Positions 18,168 through 27,719 of a stretch of 64,000 nucleotides of DNA are shown piece after piece. The DNA lies in contig CAWBGJ010000008.1 of NCBI GenBank assembly GCA_963788325.1, positions 62,001-126,000 of the forward strand, written 5' to 3'. Numbering within the stretch: position 1 is the first letter of the stretch; each line of letters opens with the position of its first letter. Origin of the DNA: Prado023 sp963788325. Its GTDB lineage: Bacteria; Actinomycetota; Actinomycetes; S36-B12; CAIYMF01. Below the pieces are notes generated by a model. The model did no database searches, was not told where the DNA came from, and saw only the letters and a list, made by a program, of their open reading frames with translations. The position numbers were made by a program, and so were the translations under genes.

Positions 18168-21100
18168 ATGGGCATCCGGTACTCAGATCAGCCGCTTCAC
18201 CTTGATGCCCTTGCTCTGCTCACAAGGATGGATGGCCCGGCCGCCAGAATGATGGCCGCGCACCACGAGGCCATCCTGAGCGTCGAGTACTCACGGCGGA
18301 TGCCGCCAATGGCTACTTCGCCTACCGAAGACCAACAAGCCGATTTCCGAGCCTACTGCGATGAGCAACTCACCCAAACGCTCGACAAGCTGAGCGCTGT
18401 CGCGCCAACGCTGCCTTGCGAAGTGCTCCTCGGCGTCCCACTCCTACTCGGGCAACCGGATTTCGCCGCGCGCACGATCAGCACTGGGCCGAACGCTTTC
18501 GGCTATGAGATCGAGCTCTTAAGTGGGTTGGCCGTCGGCCCGAGCTACCCGGAGGCCTGCGGGGCGGCGTCCCGGGCCGCCCCGCGCGGACCGGCTCAGT
18601 CGGATGACACTGGCCATGACTTCGTGCAGAGAGCCCTGGATTGCCTAGCACTCGCGCGGAAAGTGCGCCTCTATACCCACTTCGGACTGCTCGGGCGTCC
18701 AGGCAGCCCCCCGCCGCCAGGCGGCATTCCGGACGGCAGCACCAATGAGGACGTTGCCAAAGATCCCGACAGTGACGCAGAGAGCGATGTAGCGAATCGC
18801 AACGACCAGAAGGACGAGGCCAACGTTGACCCGGTACGGCCGGCTGCGGCACTGGGTGGGACTGGCACAGCATTCAGTGCTCTGGGTGACGCACTCGCAG
18901 TGAACTGGCTCTTCGAAAGAGGCCGCTTCTCCATGGAGTACGACGCCGCGGTCGCCCGCCGCATCCATATCGCATTGTGTAACCGGGGTTACACCCCTAC
19001 CGACCCGTCCGGACTGTTCGTCATCGGCCAAGCGTTCCTGAAGCACTGGCACACGGTGTACCGCCCATTCGTCGATCGCTGCGACCGCTTGCCGGTGTTG
19101 CGCGCCTGGCTCCGGCAGCCAACCCTCCTCGATCGCCCTCTGCTCGCTGGCAGCGAGTTCGATCTCGTGTGCGAGTTCTTGCCCCAGGTGTGGATCGAAT
19201 ACGCAGACCTCCTTGCGCTCGGCCCAGAGGTAACCGATTGGCTGCCCGTGATCACCCTCGCTCTACCGGTCCGAATCCCGAATAGCCAGGCCCCCGGTGC
19301 GGTTCCGGCCCGCGACGTTGGCGAAGCCCCGCGCGAGCGCGAAGTGACCCCCGATCCTTATGCCGTCGCTGGACTGCGTAGCCGACCGATTGTCACCTCC
19401 AACGGACGCGCCCTGCTAGTCATGCCACACCGACTCGAAACCGACGTCACCGACTTACTCGACCACCATTGGGGCCCGCAGTACCGCGAGAACTACTTCG
19501 TTGCTCGAGGAGCCGTCGTCGAAGAGTTCGCCTTCGAGACCCTCATGCGACTTCCCCAAGCCGTCGGGATCGGCTCGGGGAAGTACACCTCGGCAGACAA
19601 GCGCACCAACGGAGAGACCGACGGCCTCGTCATTTGGAACCGAACGGCGTTCGTCATCGAAGCGAAAGGAGGATTCCTCTCCGATGATGCGCGTCGTGGC
19701 GCCCACGCCTCGGCGATCGCAGACGTCCGGGAAACCGTCGGCGCCGCCTACTTCCAAGCAGTGAGACTATTACGGCTCCTCGACGAACATGGCTCGGTCG
19801 AGCTGAGGGGCCCAAGCGGACAGGACTTCGTTCTCCATCGCGACGACATTGACCGCGCCCACGTCCTCATCCCGACCGCCGACGACTTCGGCAACGTCGC
19901 TGTGGCAACCAGAGACCTCGCCGCTGCAGGTATCCTGCCCGCTGGGGCGACGCCCCTTATCGCATCTGGACAAGAGATCGCGCTGCTATTCGACCTCCTG
20001 TCGGACCCCGCCGACATCGGCGCGTACTTCCTGTTCCGCGAGGAGGTCCTAGCCCATCGTGCCCCCCTAATCTGGGTAGCCGACGAGCTAGAAATCCTCG
20101 GGTCCTACATCGCAGGCACTGACATCGTTGGCAGGGCCAGGTCGGCGCTACGCGGGAGCGGAGATTCCGACGCGATTCTCATCGCGGACCCGACCATGCA
20201 GCGCCACGTCGACGACTGGCAGAACCGGCGACGACAAAACCCCCGCAGCCTCCCCCCAATTCGACACGACCCGTCGACAAGGGCAGCGGCGACCGTGCTC
20301 ATTAGCTTGGGACGAATCGTGGACGCATGGCACCTCCTCCGGACGGGATCCGAAGAGGCAATTGACGCGTTCGCGCGGATTCCGCTCAAGCCCCGCGTAC
20401 GCCCCACTGTTTCCTTCAGCCGCGACATCACTGTCGTCGCATCAATAGGCAGCATCCCGAACGCGCAGCGTCGGGAACTGGTCAAGCAGCACCGGCTCTC
20501 CCGGACCCGACAGATCTGGATGGTCAAGCGGTACTCATCCAAGAGCGCCCCCACTCTGTACGAAGTCCACGCACACCAGGAGCCGTTCTACCCCGCTGAG
20601 CTCCTCAAGACGGTCGAGCCGGTCGCCTTGCGCCGTTGGTACGAGGAGTTCTCCGATAAGCATCGCAAGCGTCGGCGCGGCGGTCACGACTATGACGAGG
20701 CTCTCGTCGCGAGCCTCGTCAACCAAGGGCTGTCAAACGCAATGAGCCGAGGCTTGTGCCGCGCTGGTCTCGTCCCCCAATTGCAGGAGACCGTCCGTTA
20801 CGGCGCGCCCATTAACAAGGCAGCGGACTTCTGGCTCAACGAAGTGAAGACGTTTGCGCGGACGCGGTCCGTTTCGGTTGCCGACCTCAGCGTGCCGCCC
20901 GCCGAGATCTCAACGCTGGTTGCTGCGGTCATCGATCGAACGCTGCCCACCCACGAGATCCGCCCTGCGCTTGCTGCGCTTCTCGACAACGGGACACCGG
21001 TTGCCGCGTTCATCGCCGCGCTTGCACCGTCGGAGCCACTCAGTGAGGCCGAGCTTCTCCGACCTGGTCGTCCAGGTGCTCGACCAGGAATCGGACCTGG

Positions 21101-21230
21101 CACACCGGGCTGCCAATGGAGAAACCCGTGCCGCGCGAGCACTCGTCGGTCGGGTGATGCGGGACGCCAACGCACCGAAGCCCGCGATCAACAGAGTAGT
21201 GGCAGCAGTGGCCACCGCAGTGGGAACTGA
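18168..21230 (+). CDS. large protein with a PD-(D/E)XK nuclease-like motif
   Basis: About 1020 residues, soluble. An acidic low-complexity linker (about 195-225, DPDSDAESDVANRNDQKDEA) separates an N-terminal helical part from the rest. Near residues 445-500 there is a restriction-endonuclease-like core: VVEEFAFETLM, Asp in NGETDGLVIW, then Glu-x-Lys in FVIEAKGG. Such motifs mark nucleases, often in defence systems or in repair. The C-terminus is disturbed: near 21050 the coding signal shifts to another frame (FSDLVVQVLDQESDLAHRAA) that stops at 21258, so the true end is probably 21258. It has its own upstream region and follows the STAND pair on the same strand. Nuclease activity and a defence role are inference. 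Confidence 0.65.
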   Translation: MGIRYSDQPLHLDALALLTRMDGPAARMMAAHHEAILSVEYSRRMPPMATSPTEDQQADFRAYCDEQLTQTLDKLSAVAPTLPCEVLLGVPLLLGQPDFAARTISTGPNAFGYEIELLSGLAVGPSYPEACGAASRAAPRGPAQSDDTGHDFVQRALDCLALARKVRLYTHFGLLGRPGSPPPPGGIPDGSTNEDVAKDPDSDAESDVANRNDQKDEANVDPVRPAAALGGTGTAFSALGDALAVNWLFERGRFSMEYDAAVARRIHIALCNRGYTPTDPSGLFVIGQAFLKHWHTVYRPFVDRCDRLPVLRAWLRQPTLLDRPLLAGSEFDLVCEFLPQVWIEYADLLALGPEVTDWLPVITLALPVRIPNSQAPGAVPARDVGEAPREREVTPDPYAVAGLRSRPIVTSNGRALLVMPHRLETDVTDLLDHHWGPQYRENYFVARGAVVEEFAFETLMRLPQAVGIGSGKYTSADKRTNGETDGLVIWNRTAFVIEAKGGFLSDDARRGAHASAIADVRETVGAAYFQAVRLLRLLDEHGSVELRGPSGQDFVLHRDDIDRAHVLIPTADDFGNVAVATRDLAAAGILPAGATPLIASGQEIALLFDLLSDPADIGAYFLFREEVLAHRAPLIWVADELEILGSYIAGTDIVGRARSALRGSGDSDAILIADPTMQRHVDDWQNRRRQNPRSLPPIRHDPSTRAAATVLISLGRIVDAWHLLRTGSEEAIDAFARIPLKPRVRPTVSFSRDITVVASIGSIPNAQRRELVKQHRLSRTRQIWMVKRYSSKSAPTLYEVHAHQEPFYPAELLKTVEPVALRRWYEEFSDKHRKRRRGGHDYDEALVASLVNQGLSNAMSRGLCRAGLVPQLQETVRYGAPINKAADFWLNEVKTFARTRSVSVADLSVPPAEISTLVAAVIDRTLPTHEIRPALAALLDNGTPVAAFIAALAPSEPLSEAELLRPGRPGARPGIGPGTPGCQWRNPCRASTRRSGDAGRQRTEARDQQSSGSSGHRSGN

Positions 21231-21553
21231 CCTAGATTCTGGTCTCCCGCCGCGGTGAGCCACCATGCCCAGGCCCCCGCGTCCGCGTCAATGCCGCTGA
21301 ACGGCTGGCATCGACTCCCCACTCGTAGTCGAGGCATAGTGACATCGTGGGCCTCGCATCAGTCCGTATCTCGCCGGTGCGTCGCCCCCTCGTTGAGACT
21401 CCCACAGGGCACACTGGGCTGGCCAAGGTGAGTAAGCCAGCCACATCTGCGAAGGCCTAGCCGACCGTCACAAACATCGAGATCTCTTCGAAGGCGCTCA
21501 TCGACGACTGCCTGCGCGCAGTGCGAGGTCGCCTCTCGGTGGAGGAGGTTCCA

Positions 21554-21904
21554 ATGCTCGAGTTCGTCGCGCGCTTCTTGATGGGCGGTACTCTGGTTGC
21601 GATCCTCCCGGTCGCAGCCACGAGATTGGGTCCCGCAGCAGCGGGAGCGCTCCTGCTCTTCCCGGCAGTCAGTTTGGCGGGTCTCTTGTTCTTGGGCCTT
21701 TCTGGCGGTGTGCCGATTGTCGGCGCGACGTCGCTCAGCGCTATCGCGACCATTCCAGCGGTTCTAGCATTCCTGCTCGGAGTGCATATTTGCGCTAAGA
21801 AAGGTATGCCACTAGGACTCGTCTTGGCTCTTGGCACATTAAGTTGGCTATTCGTGGCGATTCCGATCGCCATAGCGACAAGCGGGAGGCGGCAAGGTGA
21901 GTAG
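21554..21904 (+). CDS. small four-helix membrane protein (DUF3147-like)
   Basis: A 116-residue integral membrane protein with four hydrophobic segments: FLMGGTLVAILPVAATRL, AGALLLFPAVSLAGLLFLGL, ATSLSAIATIPAVLAFLLGV and LALGTLSWLFVAIPIAIAT. Size and pattern resemble GlpM/DUF3147 proteins, but this is a weak assignment. ATG 21554 is used because GGAGGAGG sits 5 bp ahead. It overlaps the next gene by 8 bp and forms the first gene of a three-gene operon with 21897 and the aldo/keto reductase. Confidence 0.6.
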   Translation: MLEFVARFLMGGTLVAILPVAATRLGPAAAGALLLFPAVSLAGLLFLGLSGGVPIVGATSLSAIATIPAVLAFLLGVHICAKKGMPLGLVLALGTLSWLFVAIPIAIATSGRRQGE

Positions 21905-22614
21905 GAAGAAGACTAGGTATACTGATTTGCAGGACAGATTCCTGCTATGGGGACTGTACATCCTAGGCATTACATCAATCCTAACCGCCGTCTTCGACGT
22001 TTCGCCCGTCTGGCAAACCCCGCTAGTCCTGCTGGCGCTAATCCTCATCATCACCCTCCTTAACCCCGTTGAGGAGATCAAGACCAACGTTCGCTACCTT
22101 CGCGATACGCGATCCACCTCGGCAAGAACCTTCGCGAAGCTACAGAGTTTCTACGACGAGTTAGGACGGAGCGTCAGCGAGGCGTCTACCAAGGTCGACC
22201 TCACACATATACGAGACAACCCTCCGGAAGATTTCGGTATCGAAGCCGGAGAATATATGCAGGCTCTCGAACAATGGGTAGAGGCGGACGATGCTCATTC
22301 GAGCTCGCCGGATTATCAGCGTTCGCAACGAGCGGATGTTGGAGTGGGCAAAGCGTCTCAAGTCGACGCAGGATCGTCTGCCTGGATACCACGTCCGTGT
22401 CGTCGACTGGTCAATTCCAGCCCCCGCCCTGAACATGGCCATTGTGGACGACCACGCTGTGTTCCTTGCCTTGACAGGCGCGGTTGTCCAGCGTACGAGC
22501 GGGTTCGCGGTCGCAGATTCAACGACGGCTGCCTACTTCTCCGAATACTACGAAGTTCTCTGGAATGCTGGGGTGGACTTGGACGAATTCCTTGCAAGGG
22601 AACTCTCGGGCTGA
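21897..22614 (+). pseudogene. membrane-anchored protein, one frame break near 22285
   Basis: It starts MSRKKTRYTDLQ (GTG 21897, overlapping the gene before). Two transmembrane segments (FLLWGLYILGITSILTAVF and PLVLLALILIITLL) are followed by a soluble part: helical KTNVRYLRDTRSTSARTFAK, then DFGIEAGEYMQALEQW. Near 22285 the frame changes and continues as MLIRARRIISVRNERMLEWA, PGYHVRVVDWSIPAPALNMA and TGAVVQRTSGFAVADSTTAA to a TGA at 22614. About 240 residues restored. The second half has the alternating strand/helix look of a phosphodiesterase- or TIR-like small domain, but I do not recognise it. The next gene starts 3 bp on, so all three genes are one operon. Confidence 0.55.
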
Positions 22615-22902
22615 CTCGTGCTAGCAATGGTCAACCCTGCGAACCGGGTTGGACTCGGTACCCTGTATCTAGCCGGTGCGAACGGACTTGGTCTGTGCGG
22701 CGGAGAGAAGCAAGCAAGGGCACTCGTGGAAACCGCACTCGAAGAAGGTGTCAGGATATTCGACACTGCGTGGTACTACGGGCCTGAGCTGGTAAATGCC
22801 GCTATTGCGCCTGTTCTGCGCCGCCATGCGGCCAACCTCCTAATCGTGGGCAAGGTCGGCAACGCACGCGGGAAATCAGGGTCGTACGTACCCAGGGTTG
22901 CT

Positions 22903-24399
22903 GGCTCTTCAAACTTGAGCGGGCATCTGGGTGTTCTTGGCTGAGGCCCGCCGGTGTTGGCGGGTGCAGGCCCAGCGTATGCGTTGGCGTTGGTTGTCGA
23001 CGTTGCGGAAGCCGAAGGCGTTGCGTCCGACGTGCTTGGCGAGCCGGTTGTAGCCCTCGGATCGGGCGTTGGAGTAGCCGGTCGTGATCGCGGCCTCGAT
23101 GGCGGGCCACCACTCTTCGATCGTCTCGGCGAGGCGGTGGGCCTCGGGTGCTGGGCAGGATGCCGCGCGGCGGTAGAACCGCTCGAGCTGGTGGGCGATC
23201 TCGGCCCGGGTCGGGTTCGTCCCAGCCAGGGCCAGCAGGGCGCGGAGGTCTTCCTTGACGGTGTAGGCGTGCAGGATCTCGATGCCCGGGGCACCGGTGT
23301 CGATCAGCCCGTTCCACATCCTGGTGAACGCCTCCGGGCTCAGGTTCTCGAACCCGGTGACCAACCGCCGCCGGGACGCCCAGGCGGGGTCGATCGCCCG
23401 CCCGCGGTGCCCGGTGTACTCACGGGTGACCCGTTGGCGGACGTCGGTGAGCATGCCGTTGCCCAGGGCCGTCAGGTGATACCGGTCGGCCACGATCACC
23501 GCATCAGGAAGCCCGAGGCGGACCGCTTTGGAATACGACGCGGACAGGTCGATCGTCACGTGCGTGACCTGGTCACGCCACGCCTGCGGTTGGGCGTCCA
23601 GCCACCCGATCACCGCGTTGCTGGTCCGGCCCTCGACGTGGGCCAGCAGCCCGGCTGTGCCCACCGCGTCGACGATCCCGGTGTGCCACCGGTCGTGGGC
23701 GATCCGCCACCGCCGGGTCACCGGGTCCTGGGCCCAGACTGGTTTCCCGCGGCGAGTCTCATCGATTCCCAGGACCTTCACCACGGGCAGCGGTTCGGCC
23801 AGCGGGCCGGCGATATGACCAGCCAGCGCCGCCTGGGCGATCGGCCAGGACACCCGGTAGTGAACAGCTGCCGCGAGCACGCAGCTGAACCGGTCCGCGG
23901 CCGCGGACCCGACCTCCCCGCGCAGCCGGGCGGTGATCCGCGCCCGGGCCGGGACCTGCCCGATCGACTCGGTGAACGACCCCCTCGGGCACAGTCGTTC
24001 CTGACAGCGCCACCGGTGCTTGTGCCAGACCAGCCGAACCTGGTCCTCCCCGTAGGGAACATCCCGCGGGAACGTCACCACCCGCCCCTTCGGCGACGTG
24101 GAGACCACCCCGCACTCCGGGCACCCGGCGGGCACCTCGTCGGCGGTCACCACGTGCACGACCCGCCCACCGGCATCGTCAACCACGACCTGCACGACCG
24201 TCAGCCCCTCGAGCCCGAGCAACCGTGTGGCACCCTCCTCGACCTGGACCAGATCCCCCTGCACATGCGTACGCTTGAACAAGCCCGTGACCTCACTTCG
24301 TGACCGTGAACTGCTTCGCAACAGCCATGATCACCGAGGTCACGGGCCCTCCACGTCACCGACATGGAAGCCCGCCAGCCCGACCAAGTTCGAAGAGCC
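22903..24399 (-). mobile_element. complete ISL3-family insertion sequence (1497 bp) with 8-bp target duplication
   Basis: Terminal inverted repeats are GGCTCTTCAAACTTGAGC at the left and GGCTCTTCGAACTTGGTCG read inward from the right (position 24399). The element is flanked by the perfect 8-bp direct repeat GGGTTGCT at 22895-22902 and 24400-24407; 8 bp is the ISL3 hallmark. It carries one transposase and interrupts an aldo/keto reductase gene. Confidence 0.92.
22909..24321 (-). CDS. ISL3-family transposase
   Basis: A DDE transposase of about 457-470 residues. The N-terminal zinc-finger part contains CPECGVVSTSPKGRVVTFPR and a second cluster WRCQERLCPRGSF. The catalytic core shows VLGIDETRRGKPVW, VTIDLSASYSKAVRLGLPDA (first and second Asp region) and SNARSEGYNRLAKHVGRNAF (Glu region), all typical of ISL3. 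The frame is intact and the ends of the element are preserved, so it is probably active. The start is uncertain: in-frame TTG codons at 24321 and about 24280 are the candidates, with no ATG before the conserved region. Confidence 0.92.
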   Translation of the reverse strand: MRSSSRSRSEVTGLFKRTHVQGDLVQVEEGATRLLGLEGLTVVQVVVDDAGGRVVHVVTADEVPAGCPECGVVSTSPKGRVVTFPRDVPYGEDQVRLVWHKHRWRCQERLCPRGSFTESIGQVPARARITARLRGEVGSAAADRFSCVLAAAVHYRVSWPIAQAALAGHIAGPLAEPLPVVKVLGIDETRRGKPVWAQDPVTRRWRIAHDRWHTGIVDAVGTAGLLAHVEGRTSNAVIGWLDAQPQAWRDQVTHVTIDLSASYSKAVRLGLPDAVIVADRYHLTALGNGMLTDVRQRVTREYTGHRGRAIDPAWASRRRLVTGFENLSPEAFTRMWNGLIDTGAPGIEILHAYTVKEDLRALLALAGTNPTRAEIAHQLERFYRRAASCPAPEAHRLAETIEEWWPAIEAAITTGYSNARSEGYNRLAKHVGRNAFGFRNVDNQRQRIRWACTRQHRRASAKNTQMPAQV

Positions 24400-24977
24400 G
24401 GGTTGCTCCGACCGAGCTCCGCGACGCTTGCGAACGCACGTTGAGGACGCTTCGCCTTGATGCCGTACCGCTCCTACTGCTGCGCTGGAGATCAGATCTA
24501 AACAGTGAATCAGCCTTCCCCCTGGCTTGGCAGACCATGCTCGAACTGCAACAGGAAGGTAAGGTTCGGTGGATCGGACTCAGCAATGTCACACTTGGCG
24601 AAATCAAGCGCGCGTCCGGCCTCGGCCTCGTATCGGCCGTTTCTAATGCATATAGCGTCTTCGATCGCAGTGACGACCACTTGGTCGACTACTGCGAGGA
24701 GAATGGGGTGGTCTTTCTGCCGTACTACCCGCTCGGACGCGGGCGAGTAGTACGGCATCCGACCTGCCTGCGATTAGCACGGGAACTTGATCTCACACCC
24801 GCACAGGTCGCATTAGCCTGGTTACTGCATAGGTCGCCCGTTATCGCACCTATTCCCGGTACCGCCAACTCAATTCATCTTGTCGAGAACTGTCGGGCCC
24901 TCCATGTCCTCCGATCAGAGCTGAACTGGACGAAGTTCGACTTTGACTGACCTCAGTCAAGTGCCATCTGGCTCGAA

Positions 24978-25019
24978 GGTGCCCGTCCTGTCGGGGGACA
25001 GGGTGTGGCTCACTCGAGA
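24978..25019 (+). repeat. left copy of a ~42-bp direct repeat flanking the IS1634-type element
   Basis: A 37-bp block identical to 26755-26791 (beginning GGTGCCCGTCCTGTCGGGGG) lies just outside the left inverted repeat. It contains the hairpin CCTGTC-GGGG-GACAGG. Long, variable target duplications are known for the IS1549/IS1634 family. Confidence 0.7.
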
Positions 25020-26754
25020 CCTGACTCGTGCCACTTGGCTTAGTGTCCTGAATGGCCGAGGGCGGTGAGGATCTCGCGTGCTTGGGGTGGCAGGTCGGGA
25101 TCGAGGGTGAGGCGTTGACCGTTGATCTCGATGGTGGCCGATCGGACCTCCCGCAGGGTGCGCACGATCTGCTTGATCGACAGGCCGGTGGCGGCCTGCA
25201 GGTGACGGCTGATCGCGAGGGCGGCGAACACGATGGTGAGGTGGGCCTCGATCGGCGTCGCGGGTGTGGTGGAAGATCGGCCGGGCGCGCAGGTCGGTCT
25301 TGGCCATCCGGAAGGACGCTCGACCTGCGCACAGGTCGTGGTAGGCGCTGATCACCGCTTGCCCGGTCATCGTCGTGGTGGCGATGTTGGTGACGTAGCC
25401 CTTCAGCCCGGCGAGCTGGCGGGCGCGTTCGACCCGGGCCCAGTCCACGGCCTTGTCCGCCCCGTCGCAGGGTGACGAACCGGTCCTTCTTCAACGGCCG
25501 GGTGCCGGCGGCGACCTTCTCGGCCTTCTCGACCATCGCGTTGATCGCCCGGTCGTCACGCTTGCGGCGGGCGAAGCGGTACTGGTAGACGATCCGCCGC
25601 GTCCCGGGCGGCAGTACCGGTGCCCATGACTCGGGTGGATTCGAGGATCTGCCCGTCGGCGAAGTGGTCCCCGTGCGCCTCGAAGTGCTCGGCCAGGTCG
25701 TAGGGGGCCTTGCTGATCCGGGACCCGACGATGAACGCGAACCCGGCGTCCTCGAGCGCGTTCAGGTTGGCCGCCGAGAGCATGCCGGCGTCGGCGACGA
25801 CGACCAGGTCGTCGGATCTGGTGGCGGTCCTGGAACGCGCGCAGCGACCGGGATCAGGGTCATGGTCTCGGCCTTGTTGCCCTCGAAGCAGTGCACCTCC
25901 AGCGGGAACCCGGCCGGGTCGACCAGCAGCCCGACCTGGATCTGCGGATCGACCCGACGTTCCTTGCTCATCCCGACCTTGCGCAGCGCGTCCTCGTCGT
26001 CGGTCTCGAAGTGCAGCGTGGTCACGTCGTAGAGCACCAGCGCAGCCACCCCACCCGCGGTGCGCACCGGTGCTCCCAGCACGCCCGCGCCAGGGTGTCG
26101 CGGTAGTCCCGGACGACGCACCGGCCCAGGGACCGGAACATGGTGCGCAACGAGGGCGGGTCGATCCCGATCTCGTCCAGCACCCGGATCGTGTCGGCCT
26201 TGCTGGTCGGCTCGATCACCCGCGCCAGCACCAGCGCCCGGAACGCGTCATCACCGACGGCGTCGAACCCCAACCCGGCGTACGTCTGCGTCAGGACATC
26301 CCAGAGCAGCCGCGACGGGGTGGCCACCACCCGCCCACCGGCCGTGACCACCGGCGCGCGGCCCACGCCACCCGCCGTCGGCAGCTGCCGGGGAGCGGTC
26401 CAGTCCGCGACATCATCGACCCGGGCAGGCACCTGCAGGATCGGGCCAAGATCAAGCTCGCCCTGCCCGGGGCGCAACCGTTCCCGCGCGACCTCGAGCA
26501 GCAGCGCCAGTTCGGCATCCGTATGCGCCGAACCGACGTGATCGACCTCGATGACCTGGCCGCCGTCCTTGGTCACCACCTGCACCGCGACCGCACCCGA
26601 CGCGGTCCGAACCTTCCTCACGAACCGCGACGCCACCCCACGAGGCTACCCACCAACAGGTTCTTAGTGACCAATCCGACCCACCCCAAGAACCGTCACC
26701 GCAGGTCAACGCCACAACGACCCGGACAACTCCCCAACAGTGGCACGAGTCAGG
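25020..26754 (-). mobile_element. IS1634/IS1549-family insertion sequence (1735 bp)
   Basis: Perfect 16-bp terminal inverted repeats, CCTGACTCGTGCCACT at 25020-25035 and its complement at 26739-26754, enclose a degenerate or frameshifted transposase. A direct repeat of at least 37 bp abuts both ends, consistent with the long target duplications of this family. Confidence 0.85.
25040..26636 (-). pseudogene. IS1634-family transposase, multiple frame breaks
   Basis: Reading from 26636, MASRFVRKVRTASGAVAVQV and GQVIEVDHVGSAHTDAELAL are the conserved N-terminus. TAGGVAALVLYDVTTLHFET marks the catalytic Asp region, VGLLVDPAGFPLEVHCFEGN and MLSAANLNALEDAGFAFIVG the second, VTNIATTTMTGQAVISAYHD and FRMAKTDLRARPIFHHTRDA the Glu region, and IEAHLTIVFAALAISRHLQA the C-terminus. 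The segments lie in alternating frames with breaks near 26050, 25790, 25620, 25450 and 25260. Restored length is about 530 residues, as in the family. It is not expressible as written. Unlike the ISL3 copy it cannot be called active unless the breaks are sequencing errors. Confidence 0.8.
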
Positions 26755-26796
26755 GGTGCCCGTCCTGTCGGGGGACAGGGTGTGGCTCACTGAGAC
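26755..26796 (+). repeat. right copy of the ~42-bp direct repeat flanking the IS1634-type element
   Basis: Identical for 37 bp to 24978-25014, then CACTGAGAC against CACTCGAGAC on the left (one base different in length). It starts immediately after the right inverted repeat. Confidence 0.7.
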
Positions 26797-26826
26797 TTCG
26801 GAGTGGTCACCGTCCATCTGTCTCAT

Positions 26827-27345
26827 CTCACCCAGCGTCACTTAGGCAGGAGCGGCCCACGCCGGACGGGATCTCGCCGAGGTCTGTCGGAATAGGGTGT
26901 GAGCTTCCAGCGGCCACGCAGTGTGACTTGCGACCGGGGCACCGTCGCGGTCTACCTGGAGGCGGACGCGCCGCGGGTGAACTGCCGAGCCCACGGGCCG
27001 ACAGTCCGGGCGGTTCCGTGGGCTCGGCACGCCGCCGGGCACACCATGGTGTTCGACTAACAGGTCGCCTGGTTGGCCACGCCGTGCTCGAAGACCGCGG
27101 TGACCGAGTTGATGCGGGTCGCGTGGCGCACCGTCAGGGCGATCGTCACCCGGGTCTGGGCTGACGTGGAGAAGGTTCATGACCGGTTGGCTGGGCTGCG
27201 CCGGATCGGGATCGATGAGATCTCCTACAAGCGCGGGCACCGTTACCTATTAGTTACGCGGAATCAGTCGGGTCGACCATGATTCGGGTCGGTTGGTGTG
27301 GGCTGCGCTGGGCCGGGACAAGGCCACCCTGAACCTGTTCTAGGC
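26827..27345 (+). pseudogene. ISL3-family transposase remnant
   Basis: A conserved central part is readable: VTCDRGTVAVYLEADAPRVN, PTVRAVPWARHAAGHTMVFD, then an in-frame TAA, QVAWLATPCSKTAVTELMRV and LRRIGIDEISYKRGHRYL. Further stop codons and a shift follow, ending near DKATLNLF. This belongs to a different ISL3 lineage from the intact copy at 22909. The N-terminus and everything after the catalytic Asp region are missing, so it is a dead fragment. Confidence 0.8.
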
Positions 27346-27362
27346 GCACACCCGCTCGAGCG

Positions 27363-27593
27363 TCACGCAAGCCCCCGCCCGGAGCGCGCACCGGCCGGCC
27401 GGAGGTAAACTGCCGCGCTGGGCCACGGTCGTACCAGGGGGGGCCGCCGCTGGCACCGACCACACCGGCTTGCCGCCCGCCGCGTGGGCCGCGCACGAGC
27501 CACGAGGATCCGCTCATCCTCATCGAACTCGAAGCCCTCGATGACCGACTTCTCAACCCGAAGCAGGGCACGCCATAGAGTGACCCTCCGCAC
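27363..27593 (-). pseudogene. 5' fragment of another ISL3-family transposase
   Basis: This encodes MRRVTLWRALLRVEKSVIEG, FEFDEDERILVARARPTRRA and SRCGRCQRR, the typical N-terminus with the first zinc-binding Cys pair of actinobacterial ISL3 transposases. The match is lost after about 55 residues. It lies head to head with the fragment at 26827-27345. The region 27594-27719 would be the former left end and has no gene. Confidence 0.75.
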
Positions 27594-27719
27594 GCCGTCC
27601 TCCTCTCTTCAGTTCCGGACCTAGACAATCCAGGAACCTAGACAGAGAACGGCGTGCCCTCGCTCAGGTGCGCACAACCACCCCCGGAAGCGTCAGGAGA
27701 GCCTGAATTGTGCGGCGGC

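Larger units (their letters stand above)
22618..24950 (+). pseudogene. aldo/keto reductase gene split by an ISL3 insertion
   Basis: An NAD(P)H-dependent aldo/keto reductase. The 5' part (22618-22902) carries RVGLGTLYL, the Asp/Tyr of FDTAWYYGP and the Lys of IVGKVG, three of the four catalytic positions. The 3' part (24408-24950) carries WQTMLELQQEGKVRWIGLSN, the FLPYYPLGRG block and the cofactor-binding end (SPVIAPIPGTANSIHLVENC). Removing 22903-24399 plus one copy of the 8-bp duplication rejoins the frame exactly (..PRVA-PTELRDACERTL..), giving about 270 residues. The insertion therefore appears recent. Start is GTG 22618 or ATG 22627. It is the last gene of the operon with the two membrane proteins at 21554 and 21897. 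Confidence 0.8.

Noticed and set aside
22954..24303. A 449-codon plus-strand frame inside the ISL3 element.
   Set aside because: Antisense to the intact ISL3 transposase.
24978..25014. A rho-independent terminator at the CCTGTC/GACAGG hairpin.
   Set aside because: No T-run follows on either strand, and the same sequence recurs as the direct repeat around the IS element, which explains it better.
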